From assembly GCA_000508965.1 (NCBI GenBank), contig BAHV02000018.1, forward strand, positions 124,001 through 188,000: a DNA stretch of 64,000 nucleotides, given 5' to 3'. The position numbers and the translations under genes are program-made. Below, piece after piece: positions 31,578 to 39,425 of the stretch. This DNA is from Dielma sp000508965 (GTDB taxonomy: Bacteria > Bacillota_I > Bacilli_A > Erysipelotrichales > Erysipelotrichaceae). The notes under the pieces were generated by a model. It did no database searches and was not told the DNA's origin. It saw nothing but the letters and a program-made list of their open reading frames with translations. Position 1 is the stretch's first letter, and each line of letters begins with the position of its first letter.

Positions 31578-32219
31578 ATGCATTTAAAAATTGCCCTTCC
31601 CGTTCGGCTCAATGAAGCTGAATCACGGTATCAAATTTCAGCACCGTTAATTCATGCACTGCTGGCCCTCCATGTTACACCGGTACTGATTTATCCGCAG
31701 GCTGATATCAAAGACCAGCTTTCAGGATGCGATGGAGTGCTGATCAGCGGCGGTGATGATGTTGATCCATTGCTTTTTAACGATAAACCACACCCTAATA
31801 CATTAATTGAAAAAGCCAGCATCGAACAGCTGGATATTGACTGCATTCATTATTGTGAAAAACATCATCTTCCCTTGTTTGGATTATGCCGCGGCATTCA
31901 GATCCTGGCTGTGGTGTATCATGCGGCGTTATATCAAGATATTGATCAACATATGAAAACCAGCCATCCTCTGATCATTGCCCCTCATTCATTTTTAAGC
32001 GGCATGCCGGTGCATTCGGTCAATTCCTATCATCATCAAGCACTTGCGCAATGCCCTGAAGGTTTTATGATCAGTGCGATCGCAAAGGATGGGACGATCG
32101 AAGCAATTGAGAAGGCGGATATGTTTGCCGTCCAATGGCATCCGGAACTGATGAGTGACGATCCGCTCTTACGTTTTTTTACGGATTACGTACTTGCTAA
32201 GAAAATAAACAAGAATTAA
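31578..32219 (+). CDS. Peptidase C26 / gamma-glutamyl-GABA hydrolase-type class I amidotransferase
   Basis: A 213-residue enzyme of the PuuD-like group. The nucleophile is in LFGLCRGIQ (Cys near residue 102), the catalytic His-Glu in VQWHPEL, and SGGDDVDP is the family's substrate-loop motif. Cleaves a gamma-glutamyl amide bond; exact substrate unknown. A GGTGAT ribosome site precedes the ATG. Its last 51 bp overlap the convergent VTT-domain gene. Confidence 0.9.
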   Translation: MHLKIALPVRLNEAESRYQISAPLIHALLALHVTPVLIYPQADIKDQLSGCDGVLISGGDDVDPLLFNDKPHPNTLIEKASIEQLDIDCIHYCEKHHLPLFGLCRGIQILAVVYHAALYQDIDQHMKTSHPLIIAPHSFLSGMPVHSVNSYHHQALAQCPEGFMISAIAKDGTIEAIEKADMFAVQWHPELMSDDPLLRFFTDYVLAKKINKN

Positions 32220-32684
32220 AATAGAGAGCAGCGTTGAATATTTCTCGATTGCGATAAATTCACTCGCTTTGCTTAGTGTCGCCGCAACCAGCAATGAGCG
32301 CATAAAGCGGCAGCTGCCGTCAAGCAATAAAAAGAGCCAGCGGTTCATTCGGCATAAACCGGCCAGATAAGCCAGTACGAAGTCAGGAAAAGGTGTCAGT
32401 GACCCAAGGATGACGGCCATCGCACCATATTTCTGCATCGTTGCCTCCCCCTCGGACAATGTTTCTTCATTAACCAGCTTCAAGGCGAACTTACGGCCGT
32501 AGCTGACACTTAACTCATAGCCAATGTAGCCGCCTAAAAAGGTACCGATGCCGCTGACTGCCGCGTAGTAAAAGCTTTTAGTCGGGGCTGCCAGACATAG
32601 CGGCACAAAGACGGCTTCAATTGAAGGTAAAGGTAAAAATGCCTTTAAACAGGCGTAAATTAAAAGAAACAGGTCTGCATTCAT
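32169..32684 (-). CDS. YqaA-like small DedA/VTT-domain membrane protein
   Basis: A 171-residue protein with about four membrane segments. The family core is GTFLGGYIGYELSVSYGRKF and the helix-loop LTPFPDFVLAYLAGLCRM (DedA-type FxR/PxxD region). DedA/VTT proteins are linked to lipid carrier recycling and membrane potential; the role of this small subgroup is not settled. It overlaps the convergent C26 gene at its 3' end. Confidence 0.8.
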   Translation of the reverse strand: MNADLFLLIYACLKAFLPLPSIEAVFVPLCLAAPTKSFYYAAVSGIGTFLGGYIGYELSVSYGRKFALKLVNEETLSEGEATMQKYGAMAVILGSLTPFPDFVLAYLAGLCRMNRWLFLLLDGSCRFMRSLLVAATLSKASEFIAIEKYSTLLSILILVYFLSKYVIRKKT

Positions 32685-32710
32685 GAGATCACCTGTTCCA
32701 TTATATGTTT

Positions 32711-33472
32711 TTATTCGTTCATCAATTCATAAAGTGAATGGATCTTATGTGTCGGTACGATTTGAAAGCGTTCGATGTCTGCGAATGTATGCACACCCGT
32801 AGTCACAAAGATTGTGTCAACCTGACAATTGACACCGAGCAGGATGTCGGTTTCCAAATTATCACCGATACAAATTGCATCTTCTTTTTTAATATTAAAA
32901 TACTCAAGTGCTTCATTTAAAATTGGCGGATATGGCTTGCCGATCTTAGGTGAAAGCTGTTCACTTGCATACTCAAACATGGCTACGATTGAACCGTTGC
33001 CGAGCTTATAGCCTTTGCCGTGCGGCAGCTTGCGGTCATTGTTGGTGCCGACCAGCTTCGCACCGTCTACTAAATAACTCAGTGCCTTAGAATATGCCTC
33101 ATAATCAGCATGAGCATCAAGGCCCACAAAAACAAAATCCACATCCTCTTCCACAAGTTTAAACCCGGCATCCAATAAGGCTTCTCTTAAACCCGCCTGG
33201 CCGATCATATACGCGTTGCGCTTAGTGCTGAATTTTTGCATCGTTCGTGCCGCTGCCATGCTTGAGGTGAAAAACTGATCTTCACGAATGCCTTTGAATC
33301 CCAGTTTTTCCATATGCTGCACATTCTCTGAACGGGTACGGGTAGCATTGTTAGTCAGAAAGTAAAAGGGCTGTTGTTTGGCAATACACCAGGCAATAAA
33401 TTCCCTGGCCCCATCAATATTTTCATTTCCCCGATACATTGTGCCATCAAGATCAATCAGATAACTTTTCAT
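32711..33472 (-). CDS. NagD-like HAD-IIA sugar/nucleotide phosphatase
   Basis: A 253-residue HAD phosphatase. The nucleophile motif is IDLDGT (Asp7, Asp9), motif II is FLTNNATRTR, and the C-terminal metal motif is IGDNLETDI; the cap with KLPHGKGYKLGNGSI is of the IIA (NagD/AraL) type. Likely dephosphorylates a sugar phosphate or nucleotide for metabolite clearance. Lies 26 bp upstream of the VTT gene, probably one operon. Confidence 0.93.
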   Translation of the reverse strand: MKSYLIDLDGTMYRGNENIDGAREFIAWCIAKQQPFYFLTNNATRTRSENVQHMEKLGFKGIREDQFFTSSMAAARTMQKFSTKRNAYMIGQAGLREALLDAGFKLVEEDVDFVFVGLDAHADYEAYSKALSYLVDGAKLVGTNNDRKLPHGKGYKLGNGSIVAMFEYASEQLSPKIGKPYPPILNEALEYFNIKKEDAICIGDNLETDILLGVNCQVDTIFVTTGVHTFADIERFQIVPTHKIHSLYELMNE

Positions 33473-33586
33473 TCAATTACTCCTTTTTTTCCCTATCAGT
33501 GTATCACGTTTACGCAAAAATTGGGACAAAGAAAAAGCATTTCAATTTAAAGTATGTTAGAATAAAGGTCAAGTGAAGGTGATGTT

Positions 33587-34819
33587 ATGAAAAATTTAGA
33601 AACTGCAAATCGCTGTTTGAATTGTAAGAACGCGCGCTGTGTCAGCGCCTGCCCGATTCATACGCCGATTCCGGAGGTAATTCTCGATTATAAAGAAGGA
33701 CGTTATGAACAAGCTGGCAAACGATTGTTTGACAACAACCCGCTTTCAGCGATCTGTTCCATTGTCTGTCCGCATGAAAAACAATGCCGAGGTAATTGTA
33801 TCCGCGGCATCAAAGGGGAACCAGTTGATTTCCCGGCCATTGAAAATGAAATTTCCATGCATTATTTAAAGCATGTTCATTTTACTGAAAAACGCATTCA
33901 CAATCAGCGGGTAGGCATTATCGGCGGCGGTCCGGCAGGGATAACGATTGCCCTGCAGCTGGCTCAGAAAGGTTATCCTGTCACTATTTTTGATGCCCAT
34001 CCGCGCATTGGCGGTGTTCTCCGCTATGGTATTCCTGATTTCAGGCTGCCGCGGACAATTCTTGATTTACTGGAAGAAAAACTGCTTGAATTGGGGGTAA
34101 AAATCAGGCCGAATACCCTGATTGGTCCGGTGCTGACCATTGACCGGCTTTTGGAAGATGGCTATGATGCCTTATTTATCGGTACGGGTGTATGGAATCC
34201 GCGAACCCTAAATATCCCTGGTGAGAGCCTAGGCAATGTGCATTATGCTATTGATTACTTAAAAGATCCGGAAGTCTATCAGCTCGGCAAGAAAGCAGCA
34301 GTCATCGGAGCCGGTGATGTGGCGATGGACGCGGCACGTACTGCCAGCCGTCATGGCTGTGATGTGACGATTCTCTATCGCAAAGGCAAGGAGAATATCT
34401 CAGCCACAGAAGCTGAACTGCAGGGAGCCATTGACGATGGCGTCAAATTTGTCTTCTACAAGATACCTAAGGCATGCAGTGAGGAAGGCATGATCGTTGC
34501 TGACTGTGAGGTTGTCATGGATGCGGATGGCCGTCCGCAGAGTGTTGAAAAAGCTGACAGCGATCATCTATTTGCCTGTGACTCAATCATTATCGCGGTA
34601 TCACAGCTGCCCAAAAACAATATTGTCCGCAATACAACCGGCTTAGAAACCGGTAAAAATGGCTTGCTGATTGCCGACGAAGACGGGAAAACGACAAGAG
34701 TCGGCGTCTTTGCTTCGGGTGATGTAGTTACCGGTGCTAAAACCGTAGTAAAGGCCGTTAAATATGCTCAGCATGTTGCCGGTGAAATCGAAGCCTATCT
34801 GCAGGCTAAAGCAAAATAA
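33587..34819 (+). CDS. GltD-like NAD(P)-dependent oxidoreductase
   Basis: A 410-residue flavoprotein of the glutamate synthase small-subunit type. The N-terminal region has the two 4Fe-4S cysteine sets (CLNCKNARCVSACP, then CSIVCPHEKQCRGNC), an FAD Rossmann motif VGIIGGGPAGI, GGVLRYGIPDFRLP, an NADP motif AAVIGAGDVAMDAART, and the final FAD motif VFASGDVVTGAKTVV. Without a large subunit nearby it may serve as a general NAD(P)H:acceptor subunit. It has an extended -10 (TGTTAGAAT) upstream and a strong terminator. Confidence 0.92.
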   Translation: MKNLETANRCLNCKNARCVSACPIHTPIPEVILDYKEGRYEQAGKRLFDNNPLSAICSIVCPHEKQCRGNCIRGIKGEPVDFPAIENEISMHYLKHVHFTEKRIHNQRVGIIGGGPAGITIALQLAQKGYPVTIFDAHPRIGGVLRYGIPDFRLPRTILDLLEEKLLELGVKIRPNTLIGPVLTIDRLLEDGYDALFIGTGVWNPRTLNIPGESLGNVHYAIDYLKDPEVYQLGKKAAVIGAGDVAMDAARTASRHGCDVTILYRKGKENISATEAELQGAIDDGVKFVFYKIPKACSEEGMIVADCEVVMDADGRPQSVEKADSDHLFACDSIIIAVSQLPKNNIVRNTTGLETGKNGLLIADEDGKTTRVGVFASGDVVTGAKTVVKAVKYAQHVAGEIEAYLQAKAK

Positions 34820-34820
34820 G

Positions 34821-34866
34821 AAAAAGGCGTTAGAATTCCTTTCGGAACATTCTTAACGCCTTTTAT
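34821..34866. terminator. Bidirectional terminator between convergent genes
   Basis: AAAAGGCGTTAGAAT pairs with ATTCTTAACGCCTTTT (one mismatch), with A and T runs on both sides. It overlaps the stop codon of the minus-strand gene. Confidence 0.9.
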
Positions 34867-36032
34867 TCTGCCTGTGTATCGCTGATTATCGAACTGCCGT
34901 TTTGCATCGAAATAGGACTGCCATGGATATCGGTACTGCAGCCATTGAAGGTGAGTGATTCCGGATATTCAAGAGACCCCTTGCCGCCGACATCAATTGC
35001 CCCGGCATGATCGGGATACTGATTGTTTATAATCTGTGTCAGCTCACTGATTTTAAGCTTGCCATCGACCATAATCGCTGCCGCTTCACTCGCTGAAGAA
35101 CCGCCGTCGATGCAGATTTGATTTAAAGTCAGAGACCCGCTGCTGCGGATATCGATCAGTGCTCCTGTATAAGCAGGATATGATGCTGAACCCATATAAC
35201 GTTTCAGCGTAATCAGCTGATCAGCGTCCCAGACTTGTTCATCCTTGATCGTAATACCATTGATGATCCAGATCGTACCCGCTTCATGATTCAGCAATTC
35301 CTTGGCCCGCTCAAAGCTTTGAACTGCACTAAGCGGTGATTGACCGTCATTTGCATCGCTGCCCTTGCCATTCAAATATACTTCATTCACTGTTTCACTT
35401 TCAATATAATTGCTGCTCACCGTTCGTATTATCAGCGGCAGCGGAGCTTCCGTTTCAAATTGCTCAGAAAGAATCGGCGTAAAAGTATAAGTCACACCCG
35501 CTTCTGTCTCAGCCTCTAAACCTGGTTCTACATTCCATTGGCTTATTTTCAGGTTAATGCTTTTCTCATTGCCGATCCGGTTTCCCTCTTTATCAAGCAC
35601 ATAACCGCTTGCTTGAATCGTATCCGGCAGCGCCAGTTCATCAATCTTACTGCCCTGAGCAACTATCAGCCGATCCTCCGCAACCGCTTCAAAATGAGTA
35701 ATCAGCATCGGCCGGCTCATACTTTTAACATAACGGAAAATGGGATAAATCGTGCACAATGCCAGCAATGCCATAACCACCAGTGCATTTCTGAAATGAT
35801 GCTTAGGCCGCGGCACCTGTTTCTTATTCAGATAATCTTCAACTTCCAGAATTTCTATTTTTTCTTTCCGCAGATTTGAAAATGCTACAAGTATCAATCT
35901 GAAGGGCAGACTTAAATAATATAAAATTGAGTCAAGCAGATAGATGACCGCCAGCGGCAGAAGCATAACATATCTTAATGAAGGATGCTTACGGCCGAAA
36001 TCGACAATCTTATACAATAGCTTTTCAAGCAT
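34863..36032 (-). CDS. Membrane-anchored protein with predicted beta-helix exterior domain
   Basis: A 389-residue protein. Two hydrophobic segments lie at about 20-55 and 85-105, with a basic loop between, followed by a long exterior region. This begins with a beta-rich stretch and continues into a repetitive pattern (VYLNGKGSDANDGQSPLSAVQ, then short strands punctuated by Gly and Asp) like the first turns of pectate-lyase/POMP-type beta-helices. The helix appears short, ending soon after the first few turns. Probably a surface protein; function unknown. The ATG at 36032 follows GGGAGGTGG. Confidence 0.7.
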   Translation of the reverse strand: MLEKLLYKIVDFGRKHPSLRYVMLLPLAVIYLLDSILYYLSLPFRLILVAFSNLRKEKIEILEVEDYLNKKQVPRPKHHFRNALVVMALLALCTIYPIFRYVKSMSRPMLITHFEAVAEDRLIVAQGSKIDELALPDTIQASGYVLDKEGNRIGNEKSINLKISQWNVEPGLEAETEAGVTYTFTPILSEQFETEAPLPLIIRTVSSNYIESETVNEVYLNGKGSDANDGQSPLSAVQSFERAKELLNHEAGTIWIINGITIKDEQVWDADQLITLKRYMGSASYPAYTGALIDIRSSGSLTLNQICIDGGSSASEAAAIMVDGKLKISELTQIINNQYPDHAGAIDVGGKGSLEYPESLTFNGCSTDIHGSPISMQNGSSIISDTQAE

Positions 36033-36109
36033 GCTTCCACCTCCCAAAATCACTTATATAGTATAACAGAATCTAGCCGTGATGAAAATTCATTCTCCCC
36101 AGAAAAAGC

Positions 36110-37249
36110 TTAAGCCGGCTGATTCATCTTACGTTTACGCATTTTTATGATCATCCATGTAGGAATAATTGCGATACATGCAAAGATCCAGCAAGTGATG
36201 TTAAAATCAAAACGTTCTACAAGCCACGTACCGATTACCGGTGTTAAAAAACCGCTGATACCGAAATAGATCGCAAAGCCCACAATCTGCGCTGAAGCTG
36301 CCAGCTGCTTAGGTGTTACTTCCTGAATCAGCAGCTTGCTGGTTAATACGATAATCGGATGAGTAAACAGCTGCAAAGCCGCCACAATCAGCACCCATAG
36401 CGGTGTCGCGCAAAAACCATAGGCCACAAATTTAACGCCTGTCATCAATGCCGCAACCAATAATAAACGTGATGGCTCAAATTTCTTAAATAATTTAGCG
36501 GAAAATAAATAAATCGGGATCTCCATCAGCGACTGAACTGCAAATTTCACAGATACCGCGATTCGATCACCGCCCAATGCAATCAACTTATCCACGACCA
36601 CAAATTGATCCGCAAAACCGGTAATCATCAATAGGAATAAAATCATCAATAGGCGCTGATAAGATTTATTCATCAACAATTTTTTCATACTGGCTAATGA
36701 AATCGAGCCTTTTTGCGCCGCTTCCTTTTCCTTGATAAAAAAACCGCACAGCAGTGAAATGGCAGAAGCGCTCAGACAGAGAATACATAAACCAATGCTG
36801 TTAAATTGTTTATATATAAAGCCTGCTGCCAAGGAACCGCTTACCAGGCCTGCTGCCGAGAAGCAGTGATATTTACCAAAGGTTTTGGGTTTAAGCTGAA
36901 AAACCCATGTTTCATTGATACTCATAACCTCCTTGACAATTCCAAACATTAAAATCACACAGATTGCCTTGATCCACAGATCACTGGTCAATATAAATGA
37001 AGCAAAAACAGCCGCCATAAATAAGAGCGTTGTAATGATGAACATCGGTTTCATCTTACCGGTTTTATCACTGATCCAGCCGATAACAGCCGCAAAAAGC
37101 AAAGAAGCCAGCGCGCTGAAACCCAACACCCAGCCCTTTTGTGACGGTGAATAGCCGCTTTCATTTAAAAAAGGAATCAGCTGTGAATTTACTGCTGATA
37201 TTGATATAAAGGTAGCGAAATTAAAGACTGCAAATCGTATATTTTTCAT
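36110..37249 (-). CDS. Major facilitator superfamily transporter
   Basis: A 379-residue protein with about 12 membrane helices. The loop between helices 2 and 3 (GWISDKTGKMKPM) is the MFS motif A equivalent, and the N-terminal ISAVNSQLIPFLNESGYSPSQKG pattern is like LacY/nucleoside-symporter (MFS_1_like) proteins. The substrate is unknown. The start is uncertain; the ATG at 37249 has the best GGTGA spacing and begins at the first helix. Confidence 0.85.
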   Translation of the reverse strand: MKNIRFAVFNFATFISISAVNSQLIPFLNESGYSPSQKGWVLGFSALASLLFAAVIGWISDKTGKMKPMFIITTLLFMAAVFASFILTSDLWIKAICVILMFGIVKEVMSINETWVFQLKPKTFGKYHCFSAAGLVSGSLAAGFIYKQFNSIGLCILCLSASAISLLCGFFIKEKEAAQKGSISLASMKKLLMNKSYQRLLMILFLLMITGFADQFVVVDKLIALGGDRIAVSVKFAVQSLMEIPIYLFSAKLFKKFEPSRLLLVAALMTGVKFVAYGFCATPLWVLIVAALQLFTHPIIVLTSKLLIQEVTPKQLAASAQIVGFAIYFGISGFLTPVIGTWLVERFDFNITCWIFACIAIIPTWMIIKMRKRKMNQPA

Positions 37250-37283
37250 ATGCATCACCGGTTGTAGTATGCCCCATGACACA

Positions 37284-37306
37284 AGAAAAAAACCGCAAAA
37301 GCGGTT
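37284..37306 (-). terminator. Terminator of the EEP-family gene
   Basis: On the minus strand AACCGC-TTTT-GCGGTT followed by seven T residues; the hairpin includes the stop codon. Confidence 0.9.
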
Positions 37307-38051
37307 AGAAACTAAACTGTGTCAGGATTCCCAGATGATCAGAAACCCGCTCTTCCTTAAATAAATGACAATATTGCTGAATATTTAAAGGGGAGCGTGC
37401 AAGCATATAGTCAAGACGCAGGCTTTTTCTACCCTTATGCCATGTATCACCCTCTGCTTTATTAAAGGAATATGAATCTACATAACCATAATGCATCATT
37501 TCCATATAATCAATGGATGCACTGTCAATATTAAAATCACCCGTGATAATTGAAGGAATGTGGTGACGGCTTGCCCGTTCATGTATTTTTTCAAACTGCG
37601 TCAGGAATTGATTTTTACGATCAAAACCCAAATGTGCGTTATAAATCATAATGGGATGATTTCCGACATTGATCAGCACTTCCATTACCTTGCGGGTATT
37701 GGGCGTCAGCATTGAATGCTGAGCTGATACATAAAAGCTTTCACAGCTGAGAATCGGATAACGGCTTAAGACAGCCAAGCCTTCCACAAAGCCAAAATAA
37801 CCAAAATGAACCTTTTCATAATGCAGTTCATACTGACTGTTGCCTTGGGTATTTAATGCCTGCTGAATCAAATAAGCCGCATTATCTTTTTTTATGTTAC
37901 GATCAACGATAGGTGTGAAATAACGCTGTGCACACTCACTGAAGCAAATAATATCAATGTCATTTTCAAGAATTGAATCAGCGATGATCTGTAATTTTTT
38001 TACCGGCTCTTTTTCCTGATAACCGTGCAGGTTCAATGATAATACGCGCAT
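37305..38051 (-). CDS. Endonuclease/exonuclease/phosphatase family protein
   Basis: A 248-residue EEP-fold enzyme. The metal and catalytic residues are visible in SLNLHGYQ (Asn), CFSECAQ (Glu), NAHLGF, TGDFNIDSASIDY (Asp, Asn) and the C-terminal SDHLGI (Asp-His). No signal peptide. Such proteins cleave phosphodiesters in DNA, phospholipids or nucleotides and the sequence does not say which. It has a strong GGAGGGTGG ribosome site and a long 5' leader with a structured element. Confidence 0.88.
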   Translation of the reverse strand: MRVLSLNLHGYQEKEPVKKLQIIADSILENDIDIICFSECAQRYFTPIVDRNIKKDNAAYLIQQALNTQGNSQYELHYEKVHFGYFGFVEGLAVLSRYPILSCESFYVSAQHSMLTPNTRKVMEVLINVGNHPIMIYNAHLGFDRKNQFLTQFEKIHERASRHHIPSIITGDFNIDSASIDYMEMMHYGYVDSYSFNKAEGDTWHKGRKSLRLDYMLARSPLNIQQYCHLFKEERVSDHLGILTQFSF

Positions 38052-38085
38052 ATTCCACCCTCCTTTATTTATATAGGTAATAGAG

Positions 38086-38160
38086 AGAGATAAGTGTCGT
38101 GGGATTGAATGAAAAGGGAAATATGATTCCGACTGGCAGTGACGGCTGCTTCTTATCTCT
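38086..38160 (-). ncRNA. Structured 5' leader, three-way-junction-like
   Basis: A perfect 9-bp closing stem (AGAGATAAG 38086-38094 with CTTATCTCT 38152-38160) encloses two further helices: GTCG/CGAC (38096-38099 with 38130-38133, extended by wobble pairs) and GCAG/CTGC (38136-38139 with 38146-38149). It lies 35 bp upstream of the EEP gene start on the minus strand. It could be a cis-regulatory RNA; no known riboswitch class fits. Confidence 0.4.
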
Positions 38161-38229
38161 TTCTGATTCTTATTTTAATATCCTTTTGTGAAAATTAAAT
38201 GAAGAAAGTGTGAAAATTTTGAAAATTTT

Positions 38230-38272
38230 ATTATACTTAATGCTTTGTCACCTTTCTTTCAGTAAGTATAAT
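38230..38272. repeat. Ten-bp inverted repeat in the pilT-EEP gap
   Basis: ATTATACTTA (38230-38239) and TAAGTATAAT (38263-38272) are perfect inverted arms 23 bp apart, each containing a -10-like hexamer, followed on the plus strand by a T run. It could be an operator, facing promoters or a terminator. The rest of 38052-38340 is A+T rich with no gene. Confidence 0.5.
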
Positions 38273-38336
38273 CATCTTTTTTTAAACTTTACTTGTCAAA
38301 AAATTAAAGAATTACTGAATATTATAAAACCTGAAT

Positions 38337-38365
38337 AAAAGAAAAATATGGCTTTCACCATATTT
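38337..38365 (-). terminator. Terminator of the pilB-pilT operon
   Basis: On the minus strand AAATATGG-TGAAAG-CCATATTT followed by TTCTTTT; it overlaps the pilT stop codon. Confidence 0.85.
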
Positions 38366-39416
38366 AGTAAGGCATTGCTTTTCTGATTACTGCAGGGTCA
38401 TTGCATTTTGTCAGAGCGGTTTCGTAATCGATGATTCCCGCGCGGACAAGGTTCACTAAATCATTGTCCAAAAGAATCATGCCCTCTTTCAGATTGGTCT
38501 GCATGATTGTAGGAATCTGGAACGTCTTGGATTCACGAATCAAGTTGGCAATCGCGTCATTGACAATCATGATTTCAAAGGCGGCAACTCGGCCGTCCTT
38601 ATCCTGACGCGGCAGCAATTGCTGAGAAATTACCGCCCGCAGACAGTTTGCCAGCTGTGTGCGGATCTGTCCCTGCTGATGCGCTGGGAATACGTCAACC
38701 ATACGGTCAATCGTCTGCGTAGCACCGCGGGTATGCAAAGTAGCAAAAACCAAATGACCGGTTTCCGCCGCGGATACAGCTAAGGAAATCGTATCATAAT
38801 CACGCAGCTCACCGATTAGAATTACATCGGGATCTTCACGCAGCGCCGATTTCAGCGCCGCTAAATAGTTGTCAGAATCACGGCCGATCTCACGCTGATT
38901 GACCATACAGTTCTTATGCTCATGGACATATTCTATCGGATCTTCCATGGTTAGAATATGACAGTGTTTCAGCTGATTGATTTCATCGATCATAGATGCC
39001 AAGGTCGTTGATTTACCGCTGCCGGTTGGTCCGGTTACCAGCACCAAACCTCTTGGCAGGGCACATAGCTTATGCAATACCGGCGGCAGTGCTAATTCCT
39101 GCATTGTCGGTATATGATCATTTAAAAGGCGAATCGCTAAAGCGGTATGTCCCTTCTGACGATAAATATTCAGACGGTAGCGGGTTTGATCAGCCCCGGT
39201 AAACGATGTATCAATATCTCTGCCGGTATTAAAATATTCGGTCTCATCAGGCCGCATCAATTCAACCGCCAATGTGTTAAGCAGCATATCGTCACATAGT
39301 TCACTGTTTAAAGCTGTCAGCTCCCCGCTGATACGAATCATCGGCGGCAAACCATAAGTAAAATGCAGATCGCTCGCTTTGCGTTCACGGGCCATCTCTA
39401 AATAATGTTCAATCAT
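38364..39416 (-). CDS. pilT: Type IV pilus retraction ATPase PilT
   Basis: A 350-residue secretion ATPase. Features in order: N-terminal ASDLHFTYG(LPP), Walker A GPTGSGKST near residue 125, the Asp box (ILTMEDPIEYVHEHK), Walker B DPDVILIGELRD, and the His box GHLVFATLHTRGATQTIDRM. The C-terminal region has LIRESKTFQIPTIMQTN. Its presence indicates pili that retract (twitching or DNA uptake) and not only a secretion pseudopilus. Ten bp after pilB, same operon. Confidence 0.95.
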   Translation of the reverse strand: MIEHYLEMARERKASDLHFTYGLPPMIRISGELTALNSELCDDMLLNTLAVELMRPDETEYFNTGRDIDTSFTGADQTRYRLNIYRQKGHTALAIRLLNDHIPTMQELALPPVLHKLCALPRGLVLVTGPTGSGKSTTLASMIDEINQLKHCHILTMEDPIEYVHEHKNCMVNQREIGRDSDNYLAALKSALREDPDVILIGELRDYDTISLAVSAAETGHLVFATLHTRGATQTIDRMVDVFPAHQQGQIRTQLANCLRAVISQQLLPRQDKDGRVAAFEIMIVNDAIANLIRESKTFQIPTIMQTNLKEGMILLDNDLVNLVRAGIIDYETALTKCNDPAVIRKAMPY

Positions 39417-39425
39417 GTCAGTCTC

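Noticed and set aside
38096..38149. Resemblance of this leader to ZTP-type or purine riboswitches on the plus strand
   Set aside because: Short words such as CGACTGGC look familiar, but the conserved core and the pseudoknot partner are missing, and no plus-strand gene follows.
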